The notes under the pieces were generated by a model. The model did not search any database, had not been told where the DNA came from, and was given only the letters and a program-made list of their open reading frames with translations. From Zygaena filipendulae (Eukaryota > Arthropoda > Insecta > Lepidoptera > Zygaenidae): 64,000 nucleotides of DNA. Every line of letters begins with the position of its first letter. Within the stretch, counting starts at the first letter, position 1. The translations under genes were made by a program, and so were the position numbers. Of the stretch, positions 60,901 through 64,000 are shown piece after piece. The stretch spans positions 2,088,501 to 2,152,500 of the forward strand of contig OU015659.1 in NCBI GenBank assembly GCA_907165275.2. Reading direction: 5' to 3'.

Positions 60901-63597
60901 GTTTGTTTCCGCTGCGGAAGTTCTCAGAAAGAATAATTTTCCCGTGTTTGCAACATTTTTCATTACGGCACTCCTCCTATTGGTTGCAGCGTGATGTTAT
61001 ATTTTCCTCGGTAAATGGACTATCCAATAAAAAAATAATAATTTTCTCAAAATCCGTAGTTCCTGAGATAAGGGTGTTCAACCAAACAAACTATCTTTAT
61101 AATACTCGTACTTTCAAAAAGCTTCGCCAAGACTCATAGAAAAATGAAATATTTTGACTAATAAGGCGCCCACGTTTATTAAAATCACAATAACAAATAT
61201 GATCGAAGATGGTATAAAGAAAATCCCGAGTTATATGGCACAGTTCCAGTTTATTTTTTAAATGTTACATGTCCTCTAGTTAAAAAAATAATACAGTCCG
61301 AATTAGTTGAGTTTTATTCATTCACACATTATTATTTAATGGTCGGGCATTGCGACACGACCGGACACAGTTCAAGTAATAATTTGAAAACGTCAATATT
61401 TTATTATTACAAATCTTTTTTTTTACGTATACACTCATAAACATGGTAAACTTTATATTTTTATACAATTTAATAACAAGCAATTTTAACTTCCGACACT
61501 TTGAGCCCTTGAGGACTTTGGTACAATTTTTTTTAATTACAGTAAGGTACTCCAAAGCTACATTGTGCTGAAGTGCCTTATTAGTTACATACAATAATTA
61601 TTATAAATTTAAAAACGATATATTCAATTTATTTATACATATTGTCGTGAGACAGAAGTGTGCATACAATGATACATGATGATTTTCATACAGGACATGT
61701 TCAAAGCATAAAGATCTCCGTAAAAAATAAAATTGAGCGATAAACAATGATAGATTCGGCAGTGAAGTAGAAAATCGTTTCTATCGACACGAGTATTTAC
61801 TATTTTCGACATTAAAATAATTTCCAACTAAAATGTGCCTGAGACGTTACTATTATGGACTGGATGGCGACCGTTGCCTTCCGCCTTAGGAAATAAATTA
61901 AAAAAAAGTTTAAATAATTAAAAAATAGAGCGCTCGAATAGTGGCTGCACTAATATAATGCTATATATTTACACGTGTGTTAATTAAATTTATGTCTATT
62001 ATTACAAAGAAGCATCAACTATGAAATATTTTATCAACATTAAAAGGCACATTATTTCGCACCCGATTCTCATTTTGCGTGCATTCATTCGGTGCACTTC
62101 CCTATCGACACAGATAACGAAGAGACCAGCAGATCAAACAAGGTATTCCCGCGAGCATAGGCTGTCAGCCCAACCCAATACTTGCATACGTCTTGTTATA
62201 TGGATCGTGACGTCATCGGTTAGCTTTCACGCGAATTTTAATTGACATTGTGAATACCAAAAACTAAGCACGGAAAATTTAAACTTAGAAAACTTTTTAG
62301 AACGAAATTCTTTGTCGCACGGCACGGATGGGAGTAAAAGTTCATTTTCCGTCACGACGTCATACGGCTGCTCTGCCTGTCATTTTTTTTTTTTTAAATG
62401 AGTTTTGTATTTTTGCTATTTTTCACGCATAACGGATATAAAGAAAAATAAATATGGAAAAAAACTTCGTTCTAACCAAGTGTTCCACGACACTCATGCA
62501 TTGTTTATTTTGGTATTCGCAATATTAGAAAAAAATAGTAGTTTACAAATCCACAGAGAAGAAAATATCGATTGAAATCTGCATAAAAATTCAAAACTCA
62601 TCGTGACGATCCTCTAACATTTTTATTATAGTTTTCGATTGGCCTCTTCTGCTCTCCCTGTCCCATGCCGCTATGCTGACATTCCTATATACTTTTAACA
62701 TTGTACATAACATTCGACACAATTCGTATTATTTGTCAAGTTATAAGAGCTGTAAATGTAATCTGTGAGAGGTCAAATTGAAATTACTGTATGTAATTTT
62801 TTATTACGTTGTTTCTGACAAACAATACGCAATGCATTGAATAGTTGTTGTTACGTGGATCGGACGTGACGAGCGTTACTTACAGATAGTAGTATTTATT
62901 ATCATATTTTATTTATAAATATTATTTTACAAATTACGATAGACGAAAATAATAAGTACTGGGTGGATGACAGGTAGCTAAACTCCCCGTCGAGATAATA
63001 TTAATAACAATTTGCAATACATGTTATTTGAAATTATAGGGCAAGAAACCAAAAGTACGGAATGAGGAAGGAGTTAAGTCCATTAAGTATATATCTTTAA
63101 AGGTAAATACTTATGTACATATTATAACAAGAGATAACTAGAAATAACATGCATTGCAAAACTTATGCGGTCATTGCAAGATGCAAAACACGTTTATTAA
63201 AAAAAATATATCATCGAAAATTGAACAAAATCAGTACAAAACCCTGCCAATTACTGAGGCATTGTTTTCACACAATGTCTTATTTACATGTATTTTTTTA
63301 AGTATACAAGTAGGTACGTCTGACCCATATTACAAGCTCTCTTTAGTTTGGCACCAAGTGGCTCTGTGTGGTAATGTCCAAGCACCATTTTTTTGCATCG
63401 TTATAAAATTGCTAACAATGGTCAACACCATTGTTGCATCTGTACAATAAAGTTTCGCTTTGGTAGATTTTCATGTTCGCCACGTGCTCTGAGAAAATGA
63501 AAATAGGTAGACGGCAATTTAGAACCACACACGTACAATAAGTATCTAACACCTTTGTCAGTCTTTGAAATTTATTGCAAAAATTTATAGATCAATC

Positions 63598-63707
63598 AAC
63601 TCGGTGCTTGGGAATAACCGATAAAAGCCAGCCGTTTTCAGGTTTAAACCCGATAAAAGACCGTAAAAAGCTGGCTATTATCGGGTTTTAAACCCAAGCA
63701 CCGGGTT
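63598..63707. repeat. 110-bp inverted repeat (foldback)
   Basis: Nested pairing: AACTCGGTGCTTGGG with CCCAAGCACCGGGTT, then CCGATAAAAGCCAGC with GCTGGCTATTATCGG. No ORF; probably a tiny MITE. Confidence 0.8.
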
Positions 63708-64000
63708 AATTGCCCATCTATAAATAATTAATAGTAATTATTGCAGTACGACTGCTAATGTGAAAACATATTTTTGGCGCCAACTGTACACTGTTTTTAA
63801 TAAATACAATATATCTAAATAAAATTGCAAACACATGTAATTCAGAGTGACAAAACGCACATTCGCCAAAGTACAAAATTAAAAGAGACACTATTTCGAT
63901 GTCGATGTCGTAAATCCGATACATAACAAAACGTTAGACCGCTTACATATTCTGGTTACACGAAAATCAACCGTAAAGTTACAATTATAAAGCACACCTT

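Larger units (their letters stand above)
60183..64000. other. Upstream of ACAD gene; no gene found
   Basis: 60183-60900 contains three copies of the P-like end motif CGTAGTGATTACCTTCTC and a Helitron tail. From about 61150 the sequence is AT-rich, almost free of the repeats seen elsewhere and without a convincing ORF. It may be a long 3' UTR of a neighbouring gene, but I cannot show that. Confidence 0.4.

Overview
The window is nuclear DNA of a multicellular eukaryote, very probably a moth or butterfly (Lepidoptera). The genes are split by GT-AG introns. GC-rich exons sit in AT-rich, transposon-packed introns. At least two dozen short Helitron-type repeats (5' TC, 3' hairpin then CTAG, inserted between A and T) resemble the Lep1 type known from Lepidoptera. 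The species call is inference from repeat style and protein similarity.

I rebuilt six host genes exon by exon. (1) 2067-4447, minus: first two coding exons of Vps18/deep orange; the rest lies outside the window. A Tc1 element (346-1902) sits downstream, and intron 1 holds a piggyBac-like element with a hAT-like element and a Helitron inside. (2) 11373-18069, minus: complete 10-exon MYSM1-like JAMM histone deubiquitinase (673 aa). (3) 20227-20719, minus: THAP-type first exon and an unattached C-terminal-like ORF. (4, 5) 21538-27571 and 29286-35373, plus: tandem sulfide:quinone oxidoreductase genes (439 and 434 aa) with almost identical exon lengths. (6) 36824-43935, minus: single-pass leucine-rich-repeat membrane protein (631 aa) with one GC-AG intron. 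(7) 51679-60182, minus: short-chain-type acyl-CoA dehydrogenase (406 aa) whose usual catalytic Glu is Gly. A Ty3/gypsy retrotransposon (about 44.69-48.46 kb, minus) lies between the last two; its gag and pol share one frame separated by a single TGA followed by CTA.

The most unusual structure is at 8595-10890. It is a retroviral-type LTR palindrome: two 434-bp inverted arms and a 43-bp loop. It carries exactly the 18 nt complementary to the 3' end of tRNA-Trp, and the whole is flanked by a 4-bp target duplication (AACT). It looks like an integrated, self-primed plus-strand strong-stop DNA, an aborted reverse-transcription intermediate frozen in the genome. One arm was later split by a 1377-bp P-element-like insertion with an 8-bp duplication and a THAP relic.

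The two SQOR enzymes would oxidise sulfide in mitochondria and the acyl-CoA dehydrogenase is also predicted mitochondrial, but nothing shows co-regulation. The remaining space (4.5-11.3, 18.1-21.5, 27.6-29.3, 35.4-36.8, 43.9-51.6 and 60.2-64 kb) is repeats or unassigned sequence.
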